This document shows, piece after piece, positions 1-6,599 of a stretch of DNA of 15,548 bases. The position numbers and the translations under genes are program-made. Origin of the DNA: Anaerolineaceae bacterium UBA6086. Its GTDB lineage: Bacteria; Chloroflexota; Anaerolineae; Anaerolineales; Anaerolineaceae. The stretch spans positions 1 to 15,548 of the forward strand of contig DIXG01000049.1 in assembly GCA_002436005.1 (NCBI GenBank). Reading direction: 5' to 3'. The notes below the pieces were generated by a model. The model searched no databases, had not been told where the DNA came from, and saw nothing but the letters and a program-made list of their open reading frames with translations. How positions within the stretch are numbered: position 1 is the stretch's first letter; each line of letters starts with the position of its first letter.

Positions 1-642
1 CAGGTGTTTACCATCAAGCTCACGGGCAAGGGCGGACACGGCGCTGCGCCCCACCACACGATCGATCCCGTGGTGGCGATGGCACAGATCGTTACTGCCC
101 TGCAAACCATATCTTCCCGCAACATCAATCCACTGGATAGTGCAGTGGTTTCGGTCTGCGAGGTCTCTGCTGGGACGGCGTTTAATATCATTCCCCAGGA
201 AGCTATCCTGAAGGGCACCATTCGCAGTTTTAAACCGGAAGTCACAGAGGAAGTGATCAAACGCTTTAACGACATTGTCAGCAATATTGCTGCTGCGATG
301 GGGTGTGTTGCGGAGATAACCATGGAACAGGTGACTTTCCCGGTGATCAACAATCCGGAATTGGTCAGTCTGATGACAGACGTGGTGCACAGCCTGGATC
401 CCACAGCGAAAATTGATCACCAGCACCAAACCATGGGTTCTGAAGATTTTTCCTTCATGATGCATGATATTCCTGGGTGCTTCATTATGATTGGATCTGC
501 AAACCCGGAAAAAGGCTTGGTATTTGGTCATCATCATCCCAAGTTCAACATCGATGAGGCATGCCTGCCCTATGCTGTAGCGATCATTGCCCAGGGTGCC
601 ATTGAGATCCTCACACAGGAACCTAAAATCGAAATGAAATAG
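1..642 (+). CDS. M20 family metallo-amidohydrolase, C-terminal part (5' end outside window)
   Basis: The reading frame is open from base 1, so this is the 3' portion of a longer gene. It has the hallmarks of M20D N-acyl-amino-acid amidohydrolases (hippurate hydrolase/IlvD-like aminoacylases), which hydrolyse the amide bond of N-acyl amino acids with a two-metal centre. The lid/dimerisation domain starts with GGHGAAPHHTIDP near the window edge. SAGTAFNIIP and the LKGTIRSF strand follow. The catalytic domain resumes with MGSEDFSFM, and the C-terminal metal-site histidine lies in GHHHPKFNIDEA. Full-length M20D proteins are about 390-400 residues, so roughly the first 190 (with the other metal ligands) are missing here. 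The stop is TAG at 640-642. A transporter-like gene follows after 50 bases on the same strand and may be co-transcribed. The exact substrate cannot be read from the sequence. Confidence 0.9.
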   Translation, partial: QVFTIKLTGKGGHGAAPHHTIDPVVAMAQIVTALQTISSRNINPLDSAVVSVCEVSAGTAFNIIPQEAILKGTIRSFKPEVTEEVIKRFNDIVSNIAAAMGCVAEITMEQVTFPVINNPELVSLMTDVVHSLDPTAKIDHQHQTMGSEDFSFMMHDIPGCFIMIGSANPEKGLVFGHHHPKFNIDEACLPYAVAIIAQGAIEILTQEPKIEMK

Positions 643-692
643 ACCGTTTTATGAGCGAGTACGTCCATTAGAATCAGGATCAGAAAAACGAT

Positions 693-2048
693 TTGAACAT
701 CATCGAGAAAAGCGGCAGCCAATCTGAGCCGTTATCAACAAAGAGAGTGCTGCTCACCTGGCTCCCGCTGGTTGCCAGCTGGATGTTGATGAGCATTGAG
801 TTGCCAGCGATCAACGCGATTGTCGCGCGCCTGGCAAACCCTGAAGTCAACCTGGCGGCGTATGGCGGTGTGGTCTTTCCGATCGCGCTGACCATCGAGG
901 CACCGGTGATCATGCTGCTGGCAGCATCCACCGCCCTCAGCCGGGATTGGCAGTCCTATCAACGGTTGAAGAGAATTACGCTGTGGATGGGTGGACTGCT
1001 CACCGTGTTGCACGTAGTGGTTGCCCTGACACCCATTTATGATTTCATTGTCAACGTGATTTTGGGCGCACCAGCTGAAGTTCTGGAGCCTGGCAGAATT
1101 GGGCTGCTGTTTATCTCGCCGTGGACCTTTGGGATTGCGTATCGCCGTTTCCAGCAGGGAACGATGATTCGCTTTGGCCATGCCAGGATGGTGGGTGAGA
1201 TCACGGTGGTCCGGTTGATCACCGTCAGCGTGGTATTGACGATTGGCATCATCGTTAAAACTATCCCGGGCACTGTGCTGGCTGGTTTGGCGCAGGGGCT
1301 GGGAGTGAGTTCAGAAGCGATTTACGCTGGCTTGCGTATTCGCAAAGTGAGATCTGAGATCAAACAAGCGCCGCCAGCCGAAACCCCGCTGACGCTCAAA
1401 CGGTTTGCATCCTTTTACATCCCCCTGGCGCTCACCTCTTCTTTGTGGCTACTGTGGCAGCCGTTAATCAGCGCTGCCATCTCCCGCATGCCCAACCCGC
1501 TTGAATCTCTGGCGGTTTGGTCTGTAGTCACGGGGCTGCTTTTTGTGTTCCGCAGTCCGGGTGTGGCATTCAACGAGGCAGTGGTTGCACTGATGGAATC
1601 TCCCTGCGCTTACAGGGTTTTGCGCAAATTTTCCTGGGTTTCTTCGCTGATCACCTTTGGGTTAGCGTTGGGGTTTGCGCTCACACCGCTTTCCCGGCTC
1701 TGGTTTACTTATTTGGCGTCTTTAAAAGCGCAATTTGTTCCAGTGGCGGTGATTGCTGTGGTGCTTGGCGTCCCTTTGACGTTTATATCAATCTACATCA
1801 GTTTTTACCAGGGAACGATCGTGTATAAAGAAAAAACGGGGCCTGTTGCTGAGGCTGTCGTCATTTTTTTGCTTTCTATGGTGGTGGTGTTGATCGTGGG
1901 TGTGGCAAGCGAGGCTTTTCCGGGCGTCTTTGTTGCCTCTGCAGCCTACACGATCGCGCATCTGGGGCAGGGGCTGTGGCTAATGGTCCGCAGCAGAAAA
2001 CAGAGACTGGCGCTGAAAGACTGCCCATCGGGCGTTTTACAGGTTTAG
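693..2048 (+). CDS. Polytopic membrane protein of the MATE/MOP exporter type (ANKH-like)
   Basis: A 451-residue integral membrane protein with about 12 hydrophobic segments. It carries an internal duplication: the stretch from about residue 18 (RVLLTWLPL) resembles the stretch from about 236 (KRFASFYIPLAL). In both halves an LP/QP helix is followed by an I-x(3)-R-x-x-NP turn (residues 43-50 and 263-269), then LA and a P-containing helix ending in xAL-x-x-S/D. Two-fold symmetry of this kind is typical of the MOP superfamily (MATE, Wzx, MurJ), and the spacing recalls the ANKH branch. Substrate is unknown; transport of a small molecule or anion across the inner membrane is inferred. The start is TTG at 693, with a weak AGGA at 676-679; the next ATG (783) would cut into the first membrane helix. 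The stop codon overlaps the convergent polyprenyl synthase stop by 4 bases. Confidence 0.75.
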   Translation: MNIIEKSGSQSEPLSTKRVLLTWLPLVASWMLMSIELPAINAIVARLANPEVNLAAYGGVVFPIALTIEAPVIMLLAASTALSRDWQSYQRLKRITLWMGGLLTVLHVVVALTPIYDFIVNVILGAPAEVLEPGRIGLLFISPWTFGIAYRRFQQGTMIRFGHARMVGEITVVRLITVSVVLTIGIIVKTIPGTVLAGLAQGLGVSSEAIYAGLRIRKVRSEIKQAPPAETPLTLKRFASFYIPLALTSSLWLLWQPLISAAISRMPNPLESLAVWSVVTGLLFVFRSPGVAFNEAVVALMESPCAYRVLRKFSWVSSLITFGLALGFALTPLSRLWFTYLASLKAQFVPVAVIAVVLGVPLTFISIYISFYQGTIVYKEKTGPVAEAVVIFLLSMVVVLIVGVASEAFPGVFVASAAYTIAHLGQGLWLMVRSRKQRLALKDCPSGVLQV

Positions 2049-3052
2049 ACTTCTCGGTCCAATAGCATTTCGGATAATTCTAATAGAGCATCTGCGTGAT
2101 CGTTCCTGGCTGCAGGATCATGGGCTAATTCTGTGAGCGTTTGACGCGAGCGGATTGTATACGTCTCAGCAAGTGTACCAGCGTACTCTTTTGCTCCACC
2201 AGCGGACAGGATCTCAGCCATGGATTCAATTTGAGCCGATGAGAGATCATCTTCTGCCCAGAGCGTTCGAAAATCGGTAGAGTGCTTAAGTCCATAAAGG
2301 ATTGGCAAAGTCTTCTTCTTTGAATGTAAATCGCTGGCAGTGGACTTACCGGTCAAATCCGGATTCCCCCAGATGCCGAGGATGTCATCCTTGATCTGGA
2401 ATGCCATCCCGAGGTTATTTCCGAAATCTGAAAGATTATTGATTGCTCTTTTTCGATCAGCAATAAGCCCTGCCACGGCAGCACTACACGCGAGCAGGGC
2501 TGCTGTTTTTCCTTCAATCATCTCCAGGTAGGTTTCCAGTTCTATTTCTCCAGCCGATTCGAATGCCATATCCAGGTATTGGCCGCGCATCAGATGCAGA
2601 CAGGTCTGATTCAGCAAGTTCGCTGCTTCAGCAGCAGTGTCTTTGCTGCAAGTCCTGGCGAGATCAAGCATTGCCAGTTGCGCGATGCTGAACAGTGCGT
2701 CTCCGGCATTGATCGCCTGGGCTTGACCCCATTTTTGCCATACGGTTGGGCGTCCATGTCGCGTGGGGGATTGATCTTCTATGTCATCATGGATCAGCGT
2801 GAAATTATGAAGAAATTCAATTGAGATCGCCGCTGGCAGTGCATTTTTTGCGGGTGCACCAAGAGCACCGGTGCACAGCAGCGTGATCAGGGGGCGGATA
2901 CGCTTGCCACGGCTGCCATCCATCCAGCCAAGGTGATAAGCCAGCATCTCCTTGAGCAATGTGCTGCTACCAAAACTTTGGGCGTCCAAAAAGTCCCTCA
3001 TCCCTGTTTCGATTAACGGCAGATATTCTTGCTGTAAGGCTGCAAGGGACAT
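2045..3052 (-). CDS. Polyprenyl diphosphate synthase, probably GGPP synthase
   Basis: An all-trans isoprenyl diphosphate synthase of 335 residues, the usual length. It condenses IPP with an allylic diphosphate. Visible motifs are GKR (49-51) for IPP binding, the first aspartate-rich motif DDIED (89-93) followed by RHGRPT (98-103), GD (117-118), MRGQYLD (155-161), EGKTAAL (180-186) and the second aspartate-rich region KDDILG (221-226). FARM has no two-residue insertion, and Phe84 lies five residues before it. In archaeal type I GGPP synthases that position sets a C20 product, so GGPP is the best guess. The second motif ends in Gly rather than Asp. The start has AGGA seven bases upstream, inside the end of the isomerase gene 4 bases away, so translation is probably coupled. 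Products likely feed quinone, carotenoid or prenyl-carrier synthesis. Confidence 0.93.
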   Translation of the reverse strand: MSLAALQQEYLPLIETGMRDFLDAQSFGSSTLLKEMLAYHLGWMDGSRGKRIRPLITLLCTGALGAPAKNALPAAISIEFLHNFTLIHDDIEDQSPTRHGRPTVWQKWGQAQAINAGDALFSIAQLAMLDLARTCSKDTAAEAANLLNQTCLHLMRGQYLDMAFESAGEIELETYLEMIEGKTAALLACSAAVAGLIADRKRAINNLSDFGNNLGMAFQIKDDILGIWGNPDLTGKSTASDLHSKKKTLPILYGLKHSTDFRTLWAEDDLSSAQIESMAEILSAGGAKEYAGTLAETYTIRSRQTLTELAHDPAARNDHADALLELSEMLLDREV

Positions 3053-3056
3053 GGAC

Positions 3057-4094
3057 TTATCCTTTTGCTGATCGGGTGAGTTTATCGGGGGTCAGATCAG
3101 CCAGGGCGCGAGACCCACTGGCAAACATAGCGATCCGGATCTGGTCTGTGATCATGCGCATCACGTTGACAGCATTCTCTTCAGAGATGCTGGCTGCTTG
3201 CAGGAACCTGCCAGCCATACCGCCCATCTTGGCGCCCAGGGCAATACACTTGGCAATGTCGATCCCATTGACCAGTCCACCAGAAGCAAAGACAATCCAT
3301 TCTGGATGAACTGAGAGTACATTGGCAAGCGAATCAGCGGTTGGAATGCCCCAATCGATGAAGCTGCCAGCCGTTTGCTGACCGAATTCGTCATCAATCC
3401 GGTTCTTTTCTACCTGGGACCAGGATGTGCCCCCAGCGCCTGCCACATCTACAGCGTCAACACCTGCATCGTAAAGCAGCTGTGCCGTTTGGATTGAGAT
3501 GCCCCAGCCGACCTCTTTCACAATCAGGGGAATAGGGATGGCTTTCCGCACCTCAGCGATCTTCTTCGCCAACCCGCCGAAGTCTGTGTTTCCTTTGGGC
3601 TGCAGGGCTTCCTGAAGGGGATTGAGGTGCAGGATCAGACCATCGGCTTCGATCATATCTATCGCCCTCTGACATTCCTGGATGGTGAAGCCGTAATTGA
3701 GTTGAACCGCGCCCAGGTTGGCAAACAAAAGGATACTTGGAGCAAGGTGGCGGATTTTGAAGGTGTTTTCCAACGATGGGTCGCTGATGGCGGCGCGCTG
3801 TGATCCCACGCCCATTGCCATGCCAACTTCCTGCGCAGCAACAGCCAAATTGCGATTGATGCGTTCACCCTCTTCAGATCCGCCTGTCATGGAAGAAACC
3901 AGCACCGGGACAGCCTGGCGCTTGCCAAACAACGTTTGCGAAAGGTCAACATCGGAAAGTGATATCTCTGGCAAAGCCTGGTGGATGAAATGGTATTGCT
4001 CCAACCCCGTCTGGCGTCCTGAATTAACATCCTCTAATAGGTTGATGTGGATATGTTCGTTCTTCCGATTGGAAATTGTCGTATCTTTTTTCAT
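3057..4094 (-). CDS. fni: Type 2 isopentenyl-diphosphate delta-isomerase (FMN-dependent)
   Basis: 345 residues, full length for the FMN- and NAD(P)H-dependent IDI-2 family, which interconverts IPP and DMAPP. Seen: RKNEHI (10-15) for substrate binding, SSMTGG (67-72) for FMN, GVGSQR (95-100), FANLGA (124-129), LHLNPLQE (155-162) with the conserved Gln161 and the Mg2+-binding Glu162, VKEVGWG (192-198), VAGAGGTSW (217-225), and the phosphate-binding ASGG (270-273) and AGRFLQA (294-300). It is the first gene of a two-gene operon with the GGPP-type synthase 4 bases downstream, so it supplies DMAPP to its neighbour. No Shine-Dalgarno is visible before the ATG, and the predicted leader is only about 17-20 bases. 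It is transcribed divergently from the acyl carrier protein gene. Confidence 0.95.
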   Translation of the reverse strand: MKKDTTISNRKNEHIHINLLEDVNSGRQTGLEQYHFIHQALPEISLSDVDLSQTLFGKRQAVPVLVSSMTGGSEEGERINRNLAVAAQEVGMAMGVGSQRAAISDPSLENTFKIRHLAPSILLFANLGAVQLNYGFTIQECQRAIDMIEADGLILHLNPLQEALQPKGNTDFGGLAKKIAEVRKAIPIPLIVKEVGWGISIQTAQLLYDAGVDAVDVAGAGGTSWSQVEKNRIDDEFGQQTAGSFIDWGIPTADSLANVLSVHPEWIVFASGGLVNGIDIAKCIALGAKMGGMAGRFLQAASISEENAVNVMRMITDQIRIAMFASGSRALADLTPDKLTRSAKG

Positions 4095-4117
4095 TTTAAC
4101 GGGTTAAACATCGAAGA

Positions 4118-4146
4118 ATTAGACTGAAGCCTTGACAGTTTGCCAA
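4118..4146 (-). promoter_or_regulatory. Predicted promoter of the fni operon
   Basis: Read on the minus strand: TTGGCA (4146-4141), 17-base spacer, TCTAAT (4123-4118), about 24 bases before the fni ATG. Both hexamers deviate from consensus by one base. Its -35 lies next to the -35 of the acpP promoter, in the opposite arm of an imperfect palindrome (4131-4147). Confidence 0.45.
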
Positions 4147-4159
4147 GGCGCGTTAGAAT
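4132..4159 (+). promoter_or_regulatory. Sigma70-type promoter of acpP
   Basis: Consensus TTGACA at 4132-4137, a 16-base spacer and TAGAAT at 4154-4159, placing transcription start near 4166. An AGGAGG Shine-Dalgarno (4181-4186) sits 4 bases before the ATG. This is the strongest promoter and ribosome-binding-site combination in the window, as expected for an abundant acyl carrier protein. Confidence 0.7.
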
Positions 4160-4190
4160 TTGAATAATCATATCACATACAGGAGGCTTT

Positions 4191-4424
4191 ATGTCCGATA
4201 CATTTGAAAAGGTAAAAGAAGTCATTGTCGACGTATTGAAAATTGAGGATGGGAATATCAACCAGGATACACGTTTCATTGAGGATCTCAAGGCTGATTC
4301 AATGGATCAATTCTTTTTGATTGACGGATTCTGCGAGAAATTTGACATTTCCATTTCTGATGAGGATGCGCGCAAACTCCAGACGGTTAAAGATGCTGTT
4401 GAATTCATTGAAACCCTGCTTTAA
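4191..4424 (+). CDS. acpP: Acyl carrier protein
   Basis: A 77-residue acidic protein, the normal ACP length, with the four-helix pattern of the family. The phosphopantetheine attachment serine is Ser37 in ADSMDQ. The residue after it is Met where DSL is most usual, followed by Asp; DSM is a tolerated variant. VxxVLKIED (13-20), the FIEDLKADS lead-in (29-37) and a C-terminal VKDAVEFIE helix fit the family. It carries acyl intermediates as thioesters in fatty acid synthesis in the cytoplasm. No fab gene is adjacent: the gene stands alone between a divergent isoprenoid operon and a terminator, with its own strong promoter. Service to a dedicated pathway other than bulk fatty acid synthesis cannot be excluded. 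Confidence 0.93.
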   Translation: MSDTFEKVKEVIVDVLKIEDGNINQDTRFIEDLKADSMDQFFLIDGFCEKFDISISDEDARKLQTVKDAVEFIETLL

Positions 4425-4498
4425 TCATTGACCGCAAAGGGCAATTGCTTTTTTGCATCGTCTGCATCTTAGCGCTCGAATCATAGTTAATTAGGTCC

Positions 4499-4540
4499 AA
4501 AAAAGAACCCTCGGAAAGCCTGAGGGTTCTTTTGTTATTT
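4499..4540. terminator. Bidirectional intrinsic terminator between acpP and the oxidoreductase gene
   Basis: A 12-base perfect stem, AAAAGAACCCTC (4501-4512) with GAGGGTTCTTTT (4522-4533), and a 9-base loop that may close further with GG/CC. There is a T-rich tail on the plus strand, and a run of six T on the minus strand after the stem. It serves acpP from the left and the oxidoreductase from the right. Confidence 0.9.
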
Positions 4541-4594
4541 ACGATATTGCCGCTATACAGCGTAAGGAAAACCGGAGCATAATAATGGTTCAAC

Positions 4595-5578
4595 CTATAA
4601 ATCCACAGGTTTCCCATTTTGTTTGGCTGATTCAAGCAGGGCTTCAATCACAGCCATATTTGTGACAGCGTCTTCCGCGGGATAGGCAATCTCACCCGTT
4701 TCGATAGCGGACATAAAATCTTCTGCAATCATTTGATATTGGTCCACCCAGGCGAACTCGATTTTATTGGATTGATCGCCAACCACTTTGTGGAGCGCAC
4801 TTTTCCCTTTGCCTGGTACGAAGGCTTTTCGAATCACCAGGAAAGCATCCGTTCCTGATATGATGCATCGCTGGCGCGTGTTTTGGTTAAATCCGCAGTC
4901 GAAATGCGCCAGAAGCTCATCGCCAAAGTCAAGAATGGCTGTCAACTGATCATCCACACCTGATGGAGTCCAGACAGCGCGCGCCTGAACCGTGAGGGGT
5001 TCCCTGCCTGCCATTAAGCGGCTGATATTGACGCAGTAACAACCCACATCCATCAACGCGCCTCCACCCATCGCAGGATCATAACGAATATCCACCTGAT
5101 GCTGTGATTTGAAGGTGAAGGCGGATTCGATCGTGTGAACTTTACCAAGCCTGCCTGATTGAACCATTTCGCGCGCTGCCATGATACGGGGATGGTGGCG
5201 ATACATGAAGGACTCCATCAGCAAAACGCCGTTTGCTCTGGCAGCAGCGATCATTTCACGGCATTCTTCCTGGTTTAATGCCATGGGTTTTTCACACAAA
5301 ATATGCTTTCCAGCCTCTGCTGCTTTGATCGTCCAGGGTTTGTGAAGGTGGTTAGGAAGGGGGTTATAGATGATCTCAATCGCTGGATCGTCGAGCAGTG
5401 CCTGGTAGTCGCCGTAGGCGATGGGGATGCTCATTTTGTTGGCGAATTGATGGGCTTTATCAGCATCACGGCTGGCGACAGCAGCCACTTTTGCAAATTT
5501 TGAAGCCTTGAGGGCGGGGATCATCGCTTTCTGACCGATATTGGCTGTGCTGAGGATGCCCCACTGATACTTTTTCAT
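4595..5578 (-). CDS. Gfo/Idh/MocA family NAD(P)-dependent oxidoreductase
   Basis: 327 residues, normal for the family, which oxidises or reduces sugars, inositols and related polyols. The N-terminal Rossmann fold begins GILSTANIG (7-15). NPLPNHLH (72-79) and the hallmark EKP (96-98) of the cofactor/active site follow. The C-terminal domain carries GGGALMDVGCYCVN (171-184), where family members usually have D-x-G-x-H/Y-x-x-D/N; the Tyr form (Tyr181) recalls the dihydrodiol dehydrogenase/D-xylose dehydrogenase branch. The start has GGGAG a few bases upstream. The gene is monocistronic, between a terminator and the 148-base gap upstream, which holds a 9-base inverted repeat (5632-5640/5664-5672) that could be a regulator site. 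No sugar transporter or kinase adjoins it, so the substrate is open. Confidence 0.88.
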   Translation of the reverse strand: MKKYQWGILSTANIGQKAMIPALKASKFAKVAAVASRDADKAHQFANKMSIPIAYGDYQALLDDPAIEIIYNPLPNHLHKPWTIKAAEAGKHILCEKPMALNQEECREMIAAARANGVLLMESFMYRHHPRIMAAREMVQSGRLGKVHTIESAFTFKSQHQVDIRYDPAMGGGALMDVGCYCVNISRLMAGREPLTVQARAVWTPSGVDDQLTAILDFGDELLAHFDCGFNQNTRQRCIISGTDAFLVIRKAFVPGKGKSALHKVVGDQSNKIEFAWVDQYQMIAEDFMSAIETGEIAYPAEDAVTNMAVIEALLESAKQNGKPVDL

Positions 5579-5631
5579 ATTTATCTCCCTTAAAGGTGTT
5601 GTGCGATTGATTTAATACCTGGTTTTTGACT

Positions 5632-5672
5632 GAACAAACATCTGTATGGTTATTACAATGAGCTGTTTGTTC
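5632..5672. repeat. Inverted repeat upstream of the oxidoreductase gene
   Basis: GAACAAACA (5632-5640) and its exact reverse complement TGTTTGTTC (5664-5672), starting 32 bases apart, about three helical turns. It lies 54-94 bases upstream of the oxidoreductase start codon. It may be a pair of operator half-sites or a leader hairpin with a 23-base loop. No T-run follows, so it is not an ordinary terminator. Confidence 0.45.
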
Positions 5673-5705
5673 CACTGATCCCACAATAGAATTTGAATTG
5701 CCGGT

Positions 5706-5738
5706 GCTAAACTCAGAAGATTGATTTTAGAGTTTAGC
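5706..5738 (-). repeat. Stem-loop overlapping the sucD stop codon
   Basis: GCTAAACTC (5706-5714) pairs perfectly with GAGTTTAGC (5730-5738) around a 15-base loop. On the minus strand the first arm is the last two sense codons of sucD plus flanking bases, and the TAA stop lies in the loop. No T-run follows, so this may be an mRNA 3'-end structure rather than a classical terminator. Confidence 0.5.
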
Positions 5739-6599
5739 GATGATTGCTGGTATTTCTTCTGGATAACGGGCAATGCGAACACCCGCTTCGCTCAGTGCAT
5801 TGATTTTTGATTCAGCTGTTCCAACCCCACCTTCGATGATCGCACCTGCATGTCCCATGCGTTTGTTTGGCGGCGCCGCCTGGCCGGCGATGAACCCAAC
5901 CACAGGTTTGGTCACATTAGAGGTGATAAAATCTGCGGCTTCTTCTTCGTCCTGTCCGCCAATTTCACCAATCATCACGATCAGATCGGTTTGGGAATCG
6001 CTTTCAAAATGGGAGAGAACAGTGGTGAAGGATGTGCCGATGATTGGATCGCCCCCAATCCCCAAGCAGGTGCTGGTGCCAATGCCGGCTTGTTTGAGGG
6101 CATAAACGACTTCGTAGGTGAGCGTGCCGGAACGCGAGACCACGCCAACGGAGCCTTCAAAGGTGATATTGCCGGGGATGATGCCGATTTTGGTATGGGG
6201 TGGGGAGATCAAACCGGGTGAGTTCGGGCCGATCAGCGTAATTTCTTTCCTCTCGATCATTTGCTTGACATGCAACATTTCGCGCACAGGGACGCCTTCG
6301 GTGATGCAGATGATCAGATCAATGCCCGCATCAGCCGCCTCCAGGATGGAATCCCCGGCAAACCGGGCAGGCACAAAGATAACGCTGGTATTTGCGCCTG
6401 TTACATCTACTGCCGAATGAACGGAATCGAAGACGGGCACTTTACCGCCCAGAACCCACTCTCCGCCTTTGCCTGGCGTAACACCAGCTACAATATTGGT
6501 GCCGTAGCTCAGCATTTGCTGCGAGTGAAAAGAGCCTTCGTGCCCGGTGATGCCCTGAACAAGGAGACGCGTTTCGTTGTTGTGGGTGAGGATCGTCAT
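5727..6599 (-). CDS. sucD: Succinyl-CoA synthetase (ADP/GDP-forming), alpha subunit
   Basis: 290 residues, full length. The alpha subunit binds CoA and carries the phosphorylated histidine of succinyl-CoA synthetase, which makes NTP from succinyl-CoA in the TCA cycle. Seen: QGITGHEGSFH (15-25) and GVTPGKGG (39-46) for CoA binding, CITEGVP (98-104), GPNSPGLI (124-131), SRSGTLTYE (155-163), GIGGDPIIGT (180-189), GEIGG (211-215) and the active-site KRMGHAGAII (246-255) with phospho-His250. Many homologues have Cys where this protein has Ser127 in GPNSPG. The start overlaps the sucC stop by 4 bases (ATGA), and GGAG lies 8-10 bases upstream, so the two subunits are translationally coupled for 1:1 production. 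The 3' end forms part of a stem-loop (5706-5738). Confidence 0.96.
   Translation of the reverse strand: MTILTHNNETRLLVQGITGHEGSFHSQQMLSYGTNIVAGVTPGKGGEWVLGGKVPVFDSVHSAVDVTGANTSVIFVPARFAGDSILEAADAGIDLIICITEGVPVREMLHVKQMIERKEITLIGPNSPGLISPPHTKIGIIPGNITFEGSVGVVSRSGTLTYEVVYALKQAGIGTSTCLGIGGDPIIGTSFTTVLSHFESDSQTDLIVMIGEIGGQDEEEAADFITSNVTKPVVGFIAGQAAPPNKRMGHAGAIIEGGVGTAESKINALSEAGVRIARYPEEIPAIIAKL

Noticed and set aside
735..1181. 148-residue open frame on the minus strand within the membrane-protein gene
   Set aside because: Low-complexity Gln/His/Arg-rich translation opposite a well-supported transporter; no motif or start signal.
4584..4664. Short plus-strand ORF with GGAG before ATG, reading into the end of the oxidoreductase gene
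   Set aside because: Only about 26 codons, antisense to a real gene, downstream of a terminator and without a promoter.
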